Shown: piece by piece, positions 50,436 through 59,661 of the stretch
Layout: every line of letters begins with the position of its first letter
Numbering within the stretch: position 1 is the first letter of the stretch
Source: Tropicimonas sp033101155
Lineage (GTDB): Bacteria > Pseudomonadota > Alphaproteobacteria > Rhodobacterales > Rhodobacteraceae
Length of the DNA stretch: 64,000 nucleotides
Assembly: GCF_033101155.1 (NCBI RefSeq)
Contig: NZ_JAWMPX010000004.1
Coordinates: 124,001 to 188,000, forward strand
Direction of reading: 5' to 3'
Position numbers and translations under genes: made by a program
Notes under the pieces: generated by a model
The model's input: the letters and a program-made list of their open reading frames with translations, nothing else
What the model was told of the DNA's origin: nothing
Database searches by the model: none

Positions 50436-52049
50436 TTACTCGGCAACGCGGTAGAAGTCTTTGGAGTACCAGTTGTTTTCGGCGTTGTTATACGGCCAGC
50501 CCTTGATGTCCGAGGACAGCAGGAAGGTGTTGGCATAGTGGTAGATCGGCGCGATGGCCGATTCGTCGGCCACGATCTGCTCGGCCTTGGTGTACATCTC
50601 GTTCGGGTTGTCCGAGGTCTTCGATGCAGCCATCAGCTCGTCATATTCGGCATTGGAGAACTTGCCGTCATTGGAGCCGTGGGTGGTGGTGAGCAGGTCG
50701 AGGAAGGTCGACGCTTCGTTGTAGTCGGCGCACCAGGCGGAACGGGCGACATCGAACTGGCCGTCACGACGGACGTTCAGATAGGTCTTCCATTCCATGT
50801 TCTCGAGCGTGGTCGAAACACCAAGCTTCTGCTTCCACATCTGAGAGACGATCGTGGCGATCTGCTTGTGGCTCTCGGAGGTGTTGTAGATCAGCTTGAG
50901 ATCGAGATCCTTGACGCCGGACTCTTCCATCAGCTTCTTGGCTTCCGCGTCCCGATCGGCCTGTGTCATGCCAGCAAAATCGATCTCCGGCATCTCGAAA
51001 CCGGCGGTCTTCAGGTGCGCGAAGTTATAGGCCGGCCACTGGCCACCCTTCAGGATCTGGTTCACGATCACGTCGCGGTCGATGGCCAGCGTGAGAGCCC
51101 GGCGGACGCGCGGGTCCTGGATCTCGGGCTTGGCATCGGGGCGCAGGTTGAAGGCGTAGTAATAGGAACACAGACGCGGAACCGAGGAGGCCTCATCCGG
51201 CATCTCTTCCTTCAGCGCGGGGTATTGCCCCGGCGGCAGCGGCTCAAGGTGGTCGATCTCGCCAGCCTTGTAGCGGGTCAGGGCCTGGTTCACGTCGTTG
51301 ATGACGTAGCCGGTGGTCTTCTCGATGATGACGCTGTCGGCGTTCCAGTACGTGTCGCTCTTCTCGCGGGTGTGGTACTCGTTCAGCACCATCGCGGTCA
51401 GGTTATAAGCGCCGTTATTGACCATGTTCTCCGGGTCGGTCCACTTGGCGCCGAACTCCTCGACGGTCGCCTGATGGACCGGGGAAAGCGTGGCATAGGT
51501 GGTCATTGCCGGGAAATAGGGCAGCGGCTGGGTCAGCTGCACTTCCAGCGTCTTGTCGTCGATGGCCTTCACGCCAAGCTCGGACGGGTCCATCTCGCCG
51601 GCGACGATCTCCTTGGCATTCACCATCGAGGTCAGCTCCACATACCAGGCATAGGGCGAGGCCGTCTCGGGGTTCGCGGCGCGCTGCCAGGCATAGACGA
51701 AGTCCTGCGCGGTGACCGGGTCGCCATTGGACCATTTCGCGTCACGCAGGTGGAATGTGTAGGTCATGTTGCCGTTGGAGGCTTCATAGCTCTCGGCAAT
51801 GCCGGGGATCAGGTTGCCGTCGGCGTCCTGGATCATCAGGCCTTCGAAGAGGTCGCGGATCACGTGCGAGCCAGCGGTTTCCTCGTTCAACTGCGGGTCC
51901 AGTGTCGGGAACTGGTCGAGCAGGCGATAGGAAAAGGTCTGGTTGTCGGACAGCTTCTCACCGGTCACCGGATGGGTGCCCTCGGCCAGCGACGCGGTCG
52001 CAAGGACAGCCGTCGCGGCGGTGAGTGTGAGCATTGCCTTGAGGTTCAT
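50436..52049 (-). CDS. Periplasmic peptide-binding protein, OppA/MppA type
   Basis: The 537-residue precursor has a signal peptide (MNLKAMLTLTAATAVLATASLA) and a family 5 binding fold. DNQTFSYRLLDQFPTLDPQLNEETAGSHVIRDLFEGL, DPVTAQDFVYAWQRAANPETASPYAWY and PRLCSYYYAFNLRPD are blocks shared with E. coli OppA and MppA. The upstream serine hydrolase and NagA suggest that the ligand may be a muropeptide or another cell-wall peptide; a general oligopeptide ligand is equally compatible. First gene of the transporter set, with 232 bp upstream. Confidence 0.92.
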   Translation of the reverse strand: MNLKAMLTLTAATAVLATASLAEGTHPVTGEKLSDNQTFSYRLLDQFPTLDPQLNEETAGSHVIRDLFEGLMIQDADGNLIPGIAESYEASNGNMTYTFHLRDAKWSNGDPVTAQDFVYAWQRAANPETASPYAWYVELTSMVNAKEIVAGEMDPSELGVKAIDDKTLEVQLTQPLPYFPAMTTYATLSPVHQATVEEFGAKWTDPENMVNNGAYNLTAMVLNEYHTREKSDTYWNADSVIIEKTTGYVINDVNQALTRYKAGEIDHLEPLPPGQYPALKEEMPDEASSVPRLCSYYYAFNLRPDAKPEIQDPRVRRALTLAIDRDVIVNQILKGGQWPAYNFAHLKTAGFEMPEIDFAGMTQADRDAEAKKLMEESGVKDLDLKLIYNTSESHKQIATIVSQMWKQKLGVSTTLENMEWKTYLNVRRDGQFDVARSAWCADYNEASTFLDLLTTTHGSNDGKFSNAEYDELMAASKTSDNPNEMYTKAEQIVADESAIAPIYHYANTFLLSSDIKGWPYNNAENNWYSKDFYRVAE

Positions 52050-52281
52050 GTACAGTCTCCCTGTTTATGGCGACATAGGTCCGGGCTTGCACCTCCAGAC
52101 CAGTCTGGGAGCACTATGACCGCGCGGACCAATGGGCGCCAATATTTTCTGATGAACGGGAGCCACAAGAGTGACGTTGCGGAAACTCACGCCGCGCGCA
52201 GTGAATTCAACGGCTTCCCGAATGCGACACCAAAGCGCTTCAAAGTCCAGTCACGGGACTGCGCCACAATGCCCGAATCAG

Positions 52282-53436
52282 TCAACCGGACTGACGCTCG
52301 GAGAACAGGAATTGCATCAGAGCGAGTTCCTCGGCGCCATAGAAGACCTCGTCGTCAAGCCCATCGGTCAGGTCGGCTGACCCAGTCAAAAAAAGCGCCG
52401 CCGAGCGCCCCGTCGCCTCGTTGTGCCAGACCCCGCCAGTGAAACCGAGCGCATGTCCGGCATGGCCGATCAACGGCCCGGGGAGGCGCGGTTCCGCGCG
52501 ATAGATGGTCAGGCCAAGCCCGAACTCGCCGAAATGGCCGTCACAATCAGAGCCGTTCGGCGCAGTGGGGTCGAATTTCCACTGGGTTTCCCGCTGCAAC
52601 GTCCCGGCCGGGCTTTCATCGCCCAGCAGCCGCGCCAGCCGCGCCGCTTCGATCACGCTCATCCGCAGCCCGGCATGGGGCGAGAAAAGCAGCGTGTCAC
52701 GGACCGGCACATAGTCGGCAAAGGCAAAGCCGCGTCCATCGCCCCAGACGATATCAGCTCCCCAATCGGCCATCTCCGGTTCGGTCTGCCGCTCCAACCG
52801 GTCGCCATAACGCTGATAGATCGGCAGGCGGCACGCGCGCTCTTCGACGGAGACGCCTGCCCAGTTGAACCCGCCTCCGATCCCGGCCGGGTCGAACACG
52901 TAGCGCCGCGCCAGCAGGTCGAACCGCTCCCCTGTCACGGCCTCAAGCACCGCCCCGGCGAGCACGAAGTTGAGGTTGCAATAGCGAAACCAGCGCCCCG
53001 GCCCCTGCCCGGACCCGATCTCGTCGGCACGCGCCTCGATGAACGCCATCGGGCTTTGCGGGCGCTCGAAGATATAGCCGGCCGCATCGGTCAAGCCGGA
53101 GAGATGGGTGAGCAGGTGCCGCAGGCTGACGCCATGCATCAGCGCCGGAGCATCCGGCCAGTCGAGCAGCGCACGGACCTCCGCATCGAGATCGAGCACG
53201 CCCTCAACGGCCAGTGCGCAAGCAATCCGCGCCGTCGCCGCCTTGGAAATCGAGGCCATGCGCATCCGGATCCGGGGAGCGTCGAGACAGCCGGGATCGG
53301 TGGCGCTGGCGGGGTGAACCTGTCCGGTGACATAGGCCTGCTCGGACCCGTCGCTCTCGATCACGCACATCCCACCGCCGAGGAACGCGCCCGCTTCAAC
53401 GGCGGCGTCTACCGCTTGCGCATAGCGTTCGATCAT
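52282..53436 (-). CDS. Serine hydrolase, class C beta-lactamase / D-aminopeptidase-like
   Basis: The 384-residue protein has the S62-I-S-K65 catalytic motif (RMASISKAAT), the Y152-C-N154 motif (RYCNLNFVL) and a likely third motif in IGHAGHALGFTGG near 335, where HxG replaces KTG. No signal peptide is visible, so it is probably cytoplasmic and acts on imported peptides, esters or D-amino acid amides rather than in the cell wall. It starts 17 bp after nagA and precedes the oppA-type gene. Confidence 0.87.
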   Translation of the reverse strand: MIERYAQAVDAAVEAGAFLGGGMCVIESDGSEQAYVTGQVHPASATDPGCLDAPRIRMRMASISKAATARIACALAVEGVLDLDAEVRALLDWPDAPALMHGVSLRHLLTHLSGLTDAAGYIFERPQSPMAFIEARADEIGSGQGPGRWFRYCNLNFVLAGAVLEAVTGERFDLLARRYVFDPAGIGGGFNWAGVSVEERACRLPIYQRYGDRLERQTEPEMADWGADIVWGDGRGFAFADYVPVRDTLLFSPHAGLRMSVIEAARLARLLGDESPAGTLQRETQWKFDPTAPNGSDCDGHFGEFGLGLTIYRAEPRLPGPLIGHAGHALGFTGGVWHNEATGRSAALFLTGSADLTDGLDDEVFYGAEELALMQFLFSERQSG

Positions 53437-53453
53437 CCCCCTGCCCTTTCGCG

Positions 53454-54611
53454 TCAATAGACCGGCGCACCGTCGCGCCAGACCGAGGCCAGCCGCCCCG
53501 TTGGGTCGAGATGGACGAGATCGGCCGGGTGGCCCGGCTTGAGCCAGCCATGCCGCCTCCCAAGCCCGGCCACCGCCGCCGGAATGGAACTGGCCATGGA
53601 AAGCGCGATCTCCGCCGGCAGGCCAAGCTGCCCGGTCAGGTTCCGCACCGCCCCGGGCAGGTCGAGATCGGCCCCGGCCAGCGTCCCGTCAGCCAGTGTA
53701 AGCCGCCCGTCCCGACGCAGGATCTCGCGGCCATTGAGCTCGAACCGCTCGGCCTCGATACCCGCCACAGCCATGGCGTCGGAGACAAGGAAGATCCGCC
53801 CCGGCCCAACCTTGCCCCGCAGGGCAGAGGCGATGCTGGCCGGGTGGACATGGATCATATCCGCGATCAGCCCGGCCGAAAGCGCCCCGCAATCCAGCGC
53901 CGCGCCGACAAGCCCGGGCGCGCGGCCGGTCATCTGGCTCATGGCGTTGAAAAGATGAGTGACAGCGCTCGCCCCGGCCTCGACCGCCTCGAGGCACATA
54001 TCGTACTCCGCGTCCGAATGGCCCAGCGAGACCACGGCCCCTGCCCCGGTCAGCGCGGCAATTTCCTCTGGCGAGACGACCTCGGGCGCGACGGTCAGCA
54101 GGAGCGCCGGCAACGTCTCGGCCGCCCGCGCAAGCATTTCCAGATCGTCATTGTCCATCGGCCGCAGGAACTCTGCCGCATGCGCCCCCTTTCGGGTTGC
54201 GGCAAGATGCGGCCCTTCGAGATGCAGCCCCGCGATCCCCGGCACGCCCGCCTCCACCGCGGCGCGCACCGCCTCGATCGCGGCCCGCGTCTTCTCGCGG
54301 CTGTCGGAAATCAGCGTCGGCAGGATCGCCGTCGCGCCAAGCCGTCCGTGGGTTGCCGCCATCGTCTCCAGCGTCCCGATGTTCGGCGCCTCGTTGAACA
54401 TCACCCCGCCGCCGCCATTGACCTGCAGGTCGACGAATCCCGGCGCCAGCGTGCCTGCGCCGAAATCGACGCACTCGACCTCCATCGGCACCGCTCCGGC
54501 GGGGATCACATCAACCACGATTCCGCCCGAAACCAGCAGTGCATGCTCGCGCTGCAGCACCCGCCCGTCGAAGATATCGGCGCCGATATAGGCGGTGATG
54601 GCTGTGTTCAT
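53454..54611 (-). CDS. nagA: N-acetylglucosamine-6-phosphate deacetylase
   Basis: The 385-residue amidohydrolase has E132 (GLHLEGPHL), H198 (SLGHSDAEY), H219 (VTHLFNAMS) and the catalytic Asp D278 (LVSDAMAVAG), matching the metal and catalytic set of NagA. It removes the acetyl group of GlcNAc-6-phosphate in amino-sugar and cell-wall recycling. The start at 54611 follows AGGATCGGGAT; the longer frame upstream is compositional. No nagB, nagK or PTS gene is nearby. It leads the transcript that continues into the serine hydrolase and probably the peptide transporter. Confidence 0.94.
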   Translation of the reverse strand: MNTAITAYIGADIFDGRVLQREHALLVSGGIVVDVIPAGAVPMEVECVDFGAGTLAPGFVDLQVNGGGGVMFNEAPNIGTLETMAATHGRLGATAILPTLISDSREKTRAAIEAVRAAVEAGVPGIAGLHLEGPHLAATRKGAHAAEFLRPMDNDDLEMLARAAETLPALLLTVAPEVVSPEEIAALTGAGAVVSLGHSDAEYDMCLEAVEAGASAVTHLFNAMSQMTGRAPGLVGAALDCGALSAGLIADMIHVHPASIASALRGKVGPGRIFLVSDAMAVAGIEAERFELNGREILRRDGRLTLADGTLAGADLDLPGAVRNLTGQLGLPAEIALSMASSIPAAVAGLGRRHGWLKPGHPADLVHLDPTGRLASVWRDGAPVY

Positions 54612-54694
54612 CGGATCCCGATCCTGTTTCTTGCCGGCGCGGTGGAGCGCCCATGCCCCTTCTCTGCGCCGCCGCGCCCCGGATTGGAAGAGGC

Positions 54695-55357
54695 TTAGAG
54701 GGTTGGGTGAATCCCGATCACCGGACCATGCGCGAGGAGAAGCAGCCCATAGACCGCCGCACCAGCCGCCAAGCGCAGCAGCCCGGCCCGTGTTGGGCGG
54801 ATCGCAGGCGTGCCGCTGGCCAGACGGCGCCATTCCTCCGCCCCCATCTCGCGTCTCTTGCGCCGGTCGATCAGCCGCATGCCGAGCAGGCAGAAACCGG
54901 CAAAGAGTCCGAAGAGCAGCACATGGGCAAGCTGGCCATTGGGCAGCAAATGCCCGACAGACCAGAGCAGAAGCGCGACAAGCAGCGGATGCCGGGCCCA
55001 TCCGACAATGCCGGGCGCAGCCGGGTCGAAATCCTCATTGCGCGCGCCACCGAATGAGAGCGGGTTGGGCCGCCCGATGGCCAGCGCGGCCAGTACAGTG
55101 GCCAGCGCCATGGCGGTGAAGGTGGCGTGGTTCTGCCAGGGTGCCCAATCCCAGAGCATGACCACCGGCGCTCGCCCCGCGGCACCGATCAGCCAGACGA
55201 GGGCCACCAGCGACAGCGCCGAATAGGCCAGCGTGAAGCCGCTCGCCCCAAGCCGCGCCACCAGCGCCGCCTTGACCGGCGGACGCACCGGGATCGAATG
55301 CGAGACGAGGAAGAAGACGAGGGCAGCGAGAAATTCGCCCCAGCCGGATGGCATCAT
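54695..55357 (-). CDS. NnrU-family membrane protein
   Basis: The 220-residue polytopic protein has about six helices: WGEFLAALVFFLVSHSIPV, LGASGFTLAYSALSLVALVWLIGAA, ATFTAMALATVLAALAIG, HPLLVALLLWSVGHLLPNG, LAHVLLFGLFAGFCLLGM and LLRLAAGAAVYGLLLLAHGP. SHSIPVRPPVKAAL and GWARHPLLVALLLWSVGHLLPNG are the NnrU signatures, which relate it to isoprenylcysteine methyltransferase folds. NnrU was found next to nitric oxide reduction genes, but nothing of that kind is here. AGGAG lies 8 bases before the first of two ATG codons. Confidence 0.88.
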   Translation of the reverse strand: MMPSGWGEFLAALVFFLVSHSIPVRPPVKAALVARLGASGFTLAYSALSLVALVWLIGAAGRAPVVMLWDWAPWQNHATFTAMALATVLAALAIGRPNPLSFGGARNEDFDPAAPGIVGWARHPLLVALLLWSVGHLLPNGQLAHVLLFGLFAGFCLLGMRLIDRRKRREMGAEEWRRLASGTPAIRPTRAGLLRLAAGAAVYGLLLLAHGPVIGIHPTL

Positions 55358-55502
55358 GATCTGAGCTCCTGTTCGGCGTCGGCTTAGAAGAGCCGGCCAC
55401 GCGGGGCAAGCCCGCAGAAACCCGGTCCGGGAGCGCCTCCGTTCTTGGCCCCCGCCCGGAGCCTGTGCATAAGGAGCGCAGGTCGTCATTTCGGAGACAG
55501 CT

Positions 55503-56873
55503 ATGATGCTGAAGTGTTTCAAGAGCTACGATGTGCGCGGACGCGTCGGCGAGGATCTCGACGCCGAGATCTGCCGCCGGATCGGACGCGCCTTCGCCGA
55601 GGTGATGGATCCCGGAAGCGTCGTGCTTGGCCGCGACATCCGCTCGACCTCCGAGGAATTCCAGACCGCCCTGGCCCAAGGCCTGCTGGAAAGCGGTGTC
55701 GATGTCATTGATATCGGGCTCTGTGGCACCGAAGAAGTCTATTTTGCCACCGATCATTTCGGCGCCGGCGGCGGGCTGATGGTCACGGCCTCGCATAACC
55801 CGATCGACTATAACGGCATCAAGCTGGTCGAACGCGGCGCCCGTCCGATCCCGCCGGAGGGCGGGTTCAGCGAGATCCGCGACCGCGTTGCCGCCGGGAT
55901 CGCCGCGCCGGAAGGCCCGCGCGGCACACTCCGGCGCGAGACGGCCCGCCCGGCTTATGTCGAACGCGTGCTGTCCTTCATCACGCCAGATCTGCTGAGG
56001 GGCCGGAAGATCCTCGTCAATGCCGGCAATGGCTGCGCGGGCCCGACATTCGACGCCATTGCCAAGGCGCTGGCGGGCAAGGGCGCCGATATCACCTTCG
56101 AGCGGCTGCACCACCAGCCCGATGGCAGCTTTCCCAATGGCATCCCCAACCCGCTCCTGCCGGAGAACCGCCCTGTCACGGCCGATGCCGTGCGCGCGTC
56201 CGGCGCGGATTTCGGCGTTGCCTGGGATGGCGATTTCGACCGCTGCTTCTTCTTCGACGAGACCGGCGCCTTCATCGACGGCGAATACCTCGTCGGGCTG
56301 CTGGCCGAGGCTTTCCTCGGCACCCATCCCGGCGCGAAGATCGTCCATGACCCGCGTGTCATGTGGAACACGCGCGAGACAGTCACGGCGCTTGGCGGCG
56401 AGCCGGTCGTGTCATTGACCGGGCATGCGCATGTGAAGGCGACGATGCGGCGGGTCGATGCGATCTATGGCGGCGAGATGTCGGCGCATCACTATTTCCG
56501 CGACTTCATGTATTGCGATAGCGGCATGATCCCGTGGCTGCTGGTGGCCGAGCATCTCTGCCGGACGGGCAAGCCGCTCTCCGAACTGATCGGCACCGCA
56601 CGAGCCCGGTTCCCCTCCTCGGGCGAGATCAATTTCCGTGTCACCGATGCCGCAGCCGCAATGGAATCCATCGAAACCGCGCTTGTGGGTGAAGGCTGCG
56701 AGATCGACCGGCTGGACGGGGTGAGTCTCGATTTCGGCGACTGGCGGCTGAACCTGCGCCGATCCTCGACCGAGCCGATGCTGCGCCTCAATGTCGAAGC
56801 CCGCAACGACCGGGCATTGCTGGAGCGCAAGACCGCGGAGATCACCGGGATGATCCGTGCTTTCGAGGCTTGA
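55503..56873 (+). CDS. Phosphomannomutase / phosphoglucomutase
   Basis: The 456-residue alpha-D-phosphohexomutase has the phosphoserine loop T-A-S97-H-N-P, the metal loop D242-G-D244-F-D246-R, the sugar loop GGEMSAHH at 323-330 and the phosphate-binding RRSSTEPMLR near the end. It interconverts hexose-6-phosphate and hexose-1-phosphate for GDP-mannose or nucleotide-sugar synthesis, feeding LPS or exopolysaccharide. The type is PMM/PGM (AlgC-like) by length and GEMSAHHYFRDF. It is divergent from nnrU and stands alone. Confidence 0.95.
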   Translation: MMLKCFKSYDVRGRVGEDLDAEICRRIGRAFAEVMDPGSVVLGRDIRSTSEEFQTALAQGLLESGVDVIDIGLCGTEEVYFATDHFGAGGGLMVTASHNPIDYNGIKLVERGARPIPPEGGFSEIRDRVAAGIAAPEGPRGTLRRETARPAYVERVLSFITPDLLRGRKILVNAGNGCAGPTFDAIAKALAGKGADITFERLHHQPDGSFPNGIPNPLLPENRPVTADAVRASGADFGVAWDGDFDRCFFFDETGAFIDGEYLVGLLAEAFLGTHPGAKIVHDPRVMWNTRETVTALGGEPVVSLTGHAHVKATMRRVDAIYGGEMSAHHYFRDFMYCDSGMIPWLLVAEHLCRTGKPLSELIGTARARFPSSGEINFRVTDAAAAMESIETALVGEGCEIDRLDGVSLDFGDWRLNLRRSSTEPMLRLNVEARNDRALLERKTAEITGMIRAFEA

Positions 56874-56962
56874 GGCGGTCGCGGTCCGGGTCAGTCCTAG
56901 GCGGAGTTGCACGCTCTGGCCCAGAGGCGAAACGGGAGCTGGCATGACCGCCGCCCGCTCAC

Positions 56963-57040
56963 TCAGATGATCGGCACCAGCGGGACGCCGCAACTTGCCG
57001 GCAGGGAGAACAGGACCGCAGCGAGCGCAAGGCGGATCAT
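56963..57040 (-). CDS. 25-residue lipoprotein coupled to the ketoacyl synthase gene
   Basis: MIRLALAAVLFSLPASCGVP is a short secretory signal ending in a lipobox (PASC, Cys17), followed by only eight more residues (GVPLVPII). The ATG overlaps the stop of the FabH-like gene (ATGA), the classical coupled arrangement. Very small lipoproteins of this shape are seen in Rhodobacterales, but I do not recognise a named family. The mature peptide would be about nine residues, anchored in a membrane. Confidence 0.6.
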   Translation of the reverse strand: MIRLALAAVLFSLPASCGVPLVPII

Positions 57041-58164
57041 GCGGATTTCCGCTCGACGATGACGGAGCCAACCGAGTAACCGGCGCCGAAGGAGCAGATC
57101 AGGCCGATCTCGCCCTCCGCCATGTCGTCGCTGTTCTGGGAAAAGGCGATAATGGAGCCCGCCGAGGAGGTGTTGGCATAGGTCTGAAGGATATTGGGCT
57201 GCTCCTCGGGGGTCGGCACGCGGCCCATGACCTTCTTGCCGATGAAATCATTCATCGTCTTGTTGGCCTGGTGCAGCCAGATCCGCTTGAGCTGCTCGCG
57301 GTTGATGCCGTCCTCTTCCATATGGCCCGCGATATGGGCACAGACCAACGGCAGCACCTGCTTGAACACCTTGCGGCCCTCCTGGACGAAGAGCATGTCG
57401 CGGCGGTCGTCCATGTGGCCGGGGCGCGTGCGGCGCAGGAAGCCGTTATTGTTGCGGATATTGTTGGAAAACTCGGTGGCCAGTTTCGTCGAGCGGATGG
57501 TGAAATGCGCCCCTTTGGCATCCTCTTCGCGCTCGATCAGCGTCGCGGTACAGACATCGCCGAAGATGAAATGGCAGTCCCGGTCGCGCCATTCGAGATG
57601 CGCCGAGCAGATCTCCGGATTGACCACCAGTGCCTTGCGGATGGAGCCGGCGCGGATCATGTCGGCCGCGGCCTGGATGCCGAACGTGGCCGAGGAACAG
57701 GCGACATTCATATCGAAGCCGAAGCCGGAAGTGCCCAGCAACTGCTGGATCTCGACGGCGATGGCGGGATAGGCGCGCTCGTGATTGGAGGCGGCACACA
57801 GGATCGCATCGACCTCGGAGGCGTCGACACCGGCCTGGGCCAGCGCCTTGGTGCAGGCATCGACGGCCATCTCGGCCATCACACCCGGCTCTTCGTCGCT
57901 GCGCTCGCGCAGGACAGGGTGCATGATCGCGGGGTCGAGCGTACCGGACTTGTCCAGCACGTAGCGACTCCCGATGCCGGAGGCGGCCAGGATGAACTCG
58001 GTGGAAGAATGTGCGAGCGGCTCCTTCTCGCCGGCGGCGATGGCCTCGGCATTCTCCGCGTTCACCCGGTCGGCATAGGCGTTGAAGGCCACGACCAGCT
58101 CGTCATTGGTGATGGTGTCGGAGGGCGTGAAGACCCCGGTTCCGGTGATCGCTGGCTGATGCAT
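57037..58164 (-). CDS. 3-oxoacyl-ACP synthase III-like protein (FabH / ketodecanoyl synthase type)
   Basis: The 375-residue thiolase-fold condensing enzyme has the catalytic triad C156 (NVACSSATFG), H298 (WLHQANKT) and N331 (TYANTSSAGS). It begins MHQPAITGTGVFTPSDTITN. It is longer than E. coli FabH (317), with an insertion around 30-60, similar to beta-ketodecanoyl-ACP synthases of Pseudomonas, so it may extend medium-chain acyl-CoA in fatty acid synthesis. FabH proper elsewhere in the genome would be expected. It shares 4 bp with a tiny lipoprotein gene. Confidence 0.9.
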   Translation of the reverse strand: MHQPAITGTGVFTPSDTITNDELVVAFNAYADRVNAENAEAIAAGEKEPLAHSSTEFILAASGIGSRYVLDKSGTLDPAIMHPVLRERSDEEPGVMAEMAVDACTKALAQAGVDASEVDAILCAASNHERAYPAIAVEIQQLLGTSGFGFDMNVACSSATFGIQAAADMIRAGSIRKALVVNPEICSAHLEWRDRDCHFIFGDVCTATLIEREEDAKGAHFTIRSTKLATEFSNNIRNNNGFLRRTRPGHMDDRRDMLFVQEGRKVFKQVLPLVCAHIAGHMEEDGINREQLKRIWLHQANKTMNDFIGKKVMGRVPTPEEQPNILQTYANTSSAGSIIAFSQNSDDMAEGEIGLICSFGAGYSVGSVIVERKSA

Positions 58165-58309
58165 GGGGGGCCTCCTTCTCGATCCGAGACAGAGAGCCTG
58201 ACTGAACGCGAAGGTCAAGAGGGGGCGGCATCGCCGGGCGCGGGGCTGGCTTCGAAACGGCGAGATACTGCCGGCGGATCAGCTTGCGAAAGGCAGGTCG
58301 CGGGAAGGC

Positions 58310-58975
58310 TCAATTCAGGTGCAGCAGCCGTTCTTCCAGCGCATCGGCCAGGACCGTTTCGGGAAGCGTTTCGCCGAGCCAGTCGAGCAGGGGAACAAGG
58401 CCCGCCGGGCTGCGGTCAAACTGCGCGTGGTCGATGAGGAAGCTGCGGTCCGGATGGGCGGCATGGGCGCGCTGGAAACGTTCGATTGTCATCTCCAGCA
58501 CGTCGATGACAACGTCACGGTCGCGATCCTGCCACCATCCCGATTGCGAGGCATCGGCCGGATCGCGGGTGAGGAAAATGATACGCGGGTCCTCGAAACG
58601 GGTCAGCATGAAGCGGATGACCGCCTCGAAGGCACGGTCGGACAGGGTCTCGTCGGTGTAATTGATCTCCTTGAAACCGGTAATCCGCGTGCCCTCGGGC
58701 GGGCGCAGGACATGGGAGACGAAATTCTCGGCCAGCGCATCGGCAAAAGCATCGGGCCGGGCCTCGCCGATCCCGTACCACGGGTTCCCGGTCAGGCGGG
58801 CGCGATTGCCCGAGCGCTCGCGGTGCTTGTCCGCGAGGGTCTCGGCGGCCTCCGCGAGGCTGCACAGGAGCGCGCCGTTCTGGCCACGTATGAAGGCACC
58901 ATCAATGGCATTGAGCGCCTTGAGCAGGGCCGTGGAGCCGGTCCGCCCGAAGGTGACGATGAAGACATGTTTCAT
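58310..58975 (-). CDS. Sulfotransferase-like protein
   Basis: The 221-residue P-loop protein begins MKHVFIVTFGRTGSTALLKAL; FGRTGST matches the PAPS 5'-phosphosulfate loop. A later IIFLTRDPADASQSGWW fits the 3'-phosphate loop with Arg and Ser. Such bacterial proteins transfer sulfuryl groups to carbohydrates or lipids, but many are uncharacterized. The ribosome binding site is weak. It lies about 100 bp from the divergent GlsB-type gene. Confidence 0.8.
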   Translation of the reverse strand: MKHVFIVTFGRTGSTALLKALNAIDGAFIRGQNGALLCSLAEAAETLADKHRERSGNRARLTGNPWYGIGEARPDAFADALAENFVSHVLRPPEGTRITGFKEINYTDETLSDRAFEAVIRFMLTRFEDPRIIFLTRDPADASQSGWWQDRDRDVVIDVLEMTIERFQRAHAAHPDRSFLIDHAQFDRSPAGLVPLLDWLGETLPETVLADALEERLLHLN

Positions 58976-59094
58976 GAAAGGACACCCGCGCTGTTGCGCC
59001 TCCCCCGTAGCATGGGCCGCGGCAAGCGAAAACAGCCTCGACCGGCGAGAAGAAGATGCTAGACAGGACGGTGCGTTTTGATGGGAGTGGACGA

Positions 59095-59376
59095 ATGGAA
59101 GACGTTGCAACGGCGGATACGATGGTCTTCTCGGGCTGGTTGATCGCGATCATTATCGGGGCCCTTGCCGGCTGGCTGGCCGGCAAGATGGTCGCGGGCG
59201 GAGGCTTCGGCTTCCTCGGCAACACGGTGCTCGGGATCGGCGGGGCCATCCTGGCCAACTGGGCGCTGCCATTGATCGGGGTCGATTTCGGAGCGGGGTT
59301 CTTCGGCTCCGTTGTTTCCGCGTCGATCGGGGCGGCGGTGGTGCTGCTCCTGATCCGGATTATCAAGCGGGTCTGA
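59095..59376 (+). CDS. GlsB/YeaQ/YmgE-family small membrane protein
   Basis: The 93-residue protein has three Gly-rich transmembrane helices: WLIAIIIGALAGWLAGKMV, GFLGNTVLGIGGAILANWALPLIG and FFGSVVSASIGAAVVLLLIRII. This is the transglycosylase-associated/GlsB family, linked to stress and stationary phase. GGGAGTGGA lies 4-5 bases before the ATG at 59095; a later ATG at 59122 would give the more usual 84 residues and remains possible. Confidence 0.88.
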   Translation: MEDVATADTMVFSGWLIAIIIGALAGWLAGKMVAGGGFGFLGNTVLGIGGAILANWALPLIGVDFGAGFFGSVVSASIGAAVVLLLIRIIKRV

Positions 59377-59633
59377 GTGGCCGCGCAATGGGCAGAGTTT
59401 CTGTTCGTTGCGCCAAAACGGAATTGCGCCTCCGGCTGTGCCAACACCTGATCGTGGGATGGCACAGCAATAATGGCAATCTCCAGGTTGCCCCCGCCAA
59501 GCCCGACACGGACCCAATCGCCGCAGGTCTGAAAAAGCGCCATCCCGCCGGGAGGGGCCGGCGGTGATGCCCACCGGATCGCCCGAGTTTCCAAACTGCC
59601 CGGTGAACCGGCACTGCCCCTCCGGGCGGGACC
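59377..59633. other. Gene-free stretch after the GlsB-type gene
   Basis: No supported gene. Minus-strand frames here read into the GlsB gene in the wrong frame. Short inverted words such as CCGGGAGGGGCCGG and CCGGTGAACCGG are present without a clear terminator. Confidence 0.45.
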
Positions 59634-59661
59634 AAAAAAAAACGCCCGCACAAGGCGGGCG
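59634..59661 (-). terminator. Terminator of the candidate small RNA
   Basis: On the minus strand, CGCCCGC and GCGGGCG form a 7-bp all-GC stem around CTTGT, followed by nine T residues. No protein-coding gene on this strand lies within 2 kb upstream. Confidence 0.85.

Noticed and set aside
50334..52442. A 702-codon plus-strand open frame opposite the oppA-type gene
   Set aside because: It is the antisense frame of a well-supported binding-protein gene and shows no domain of its own.
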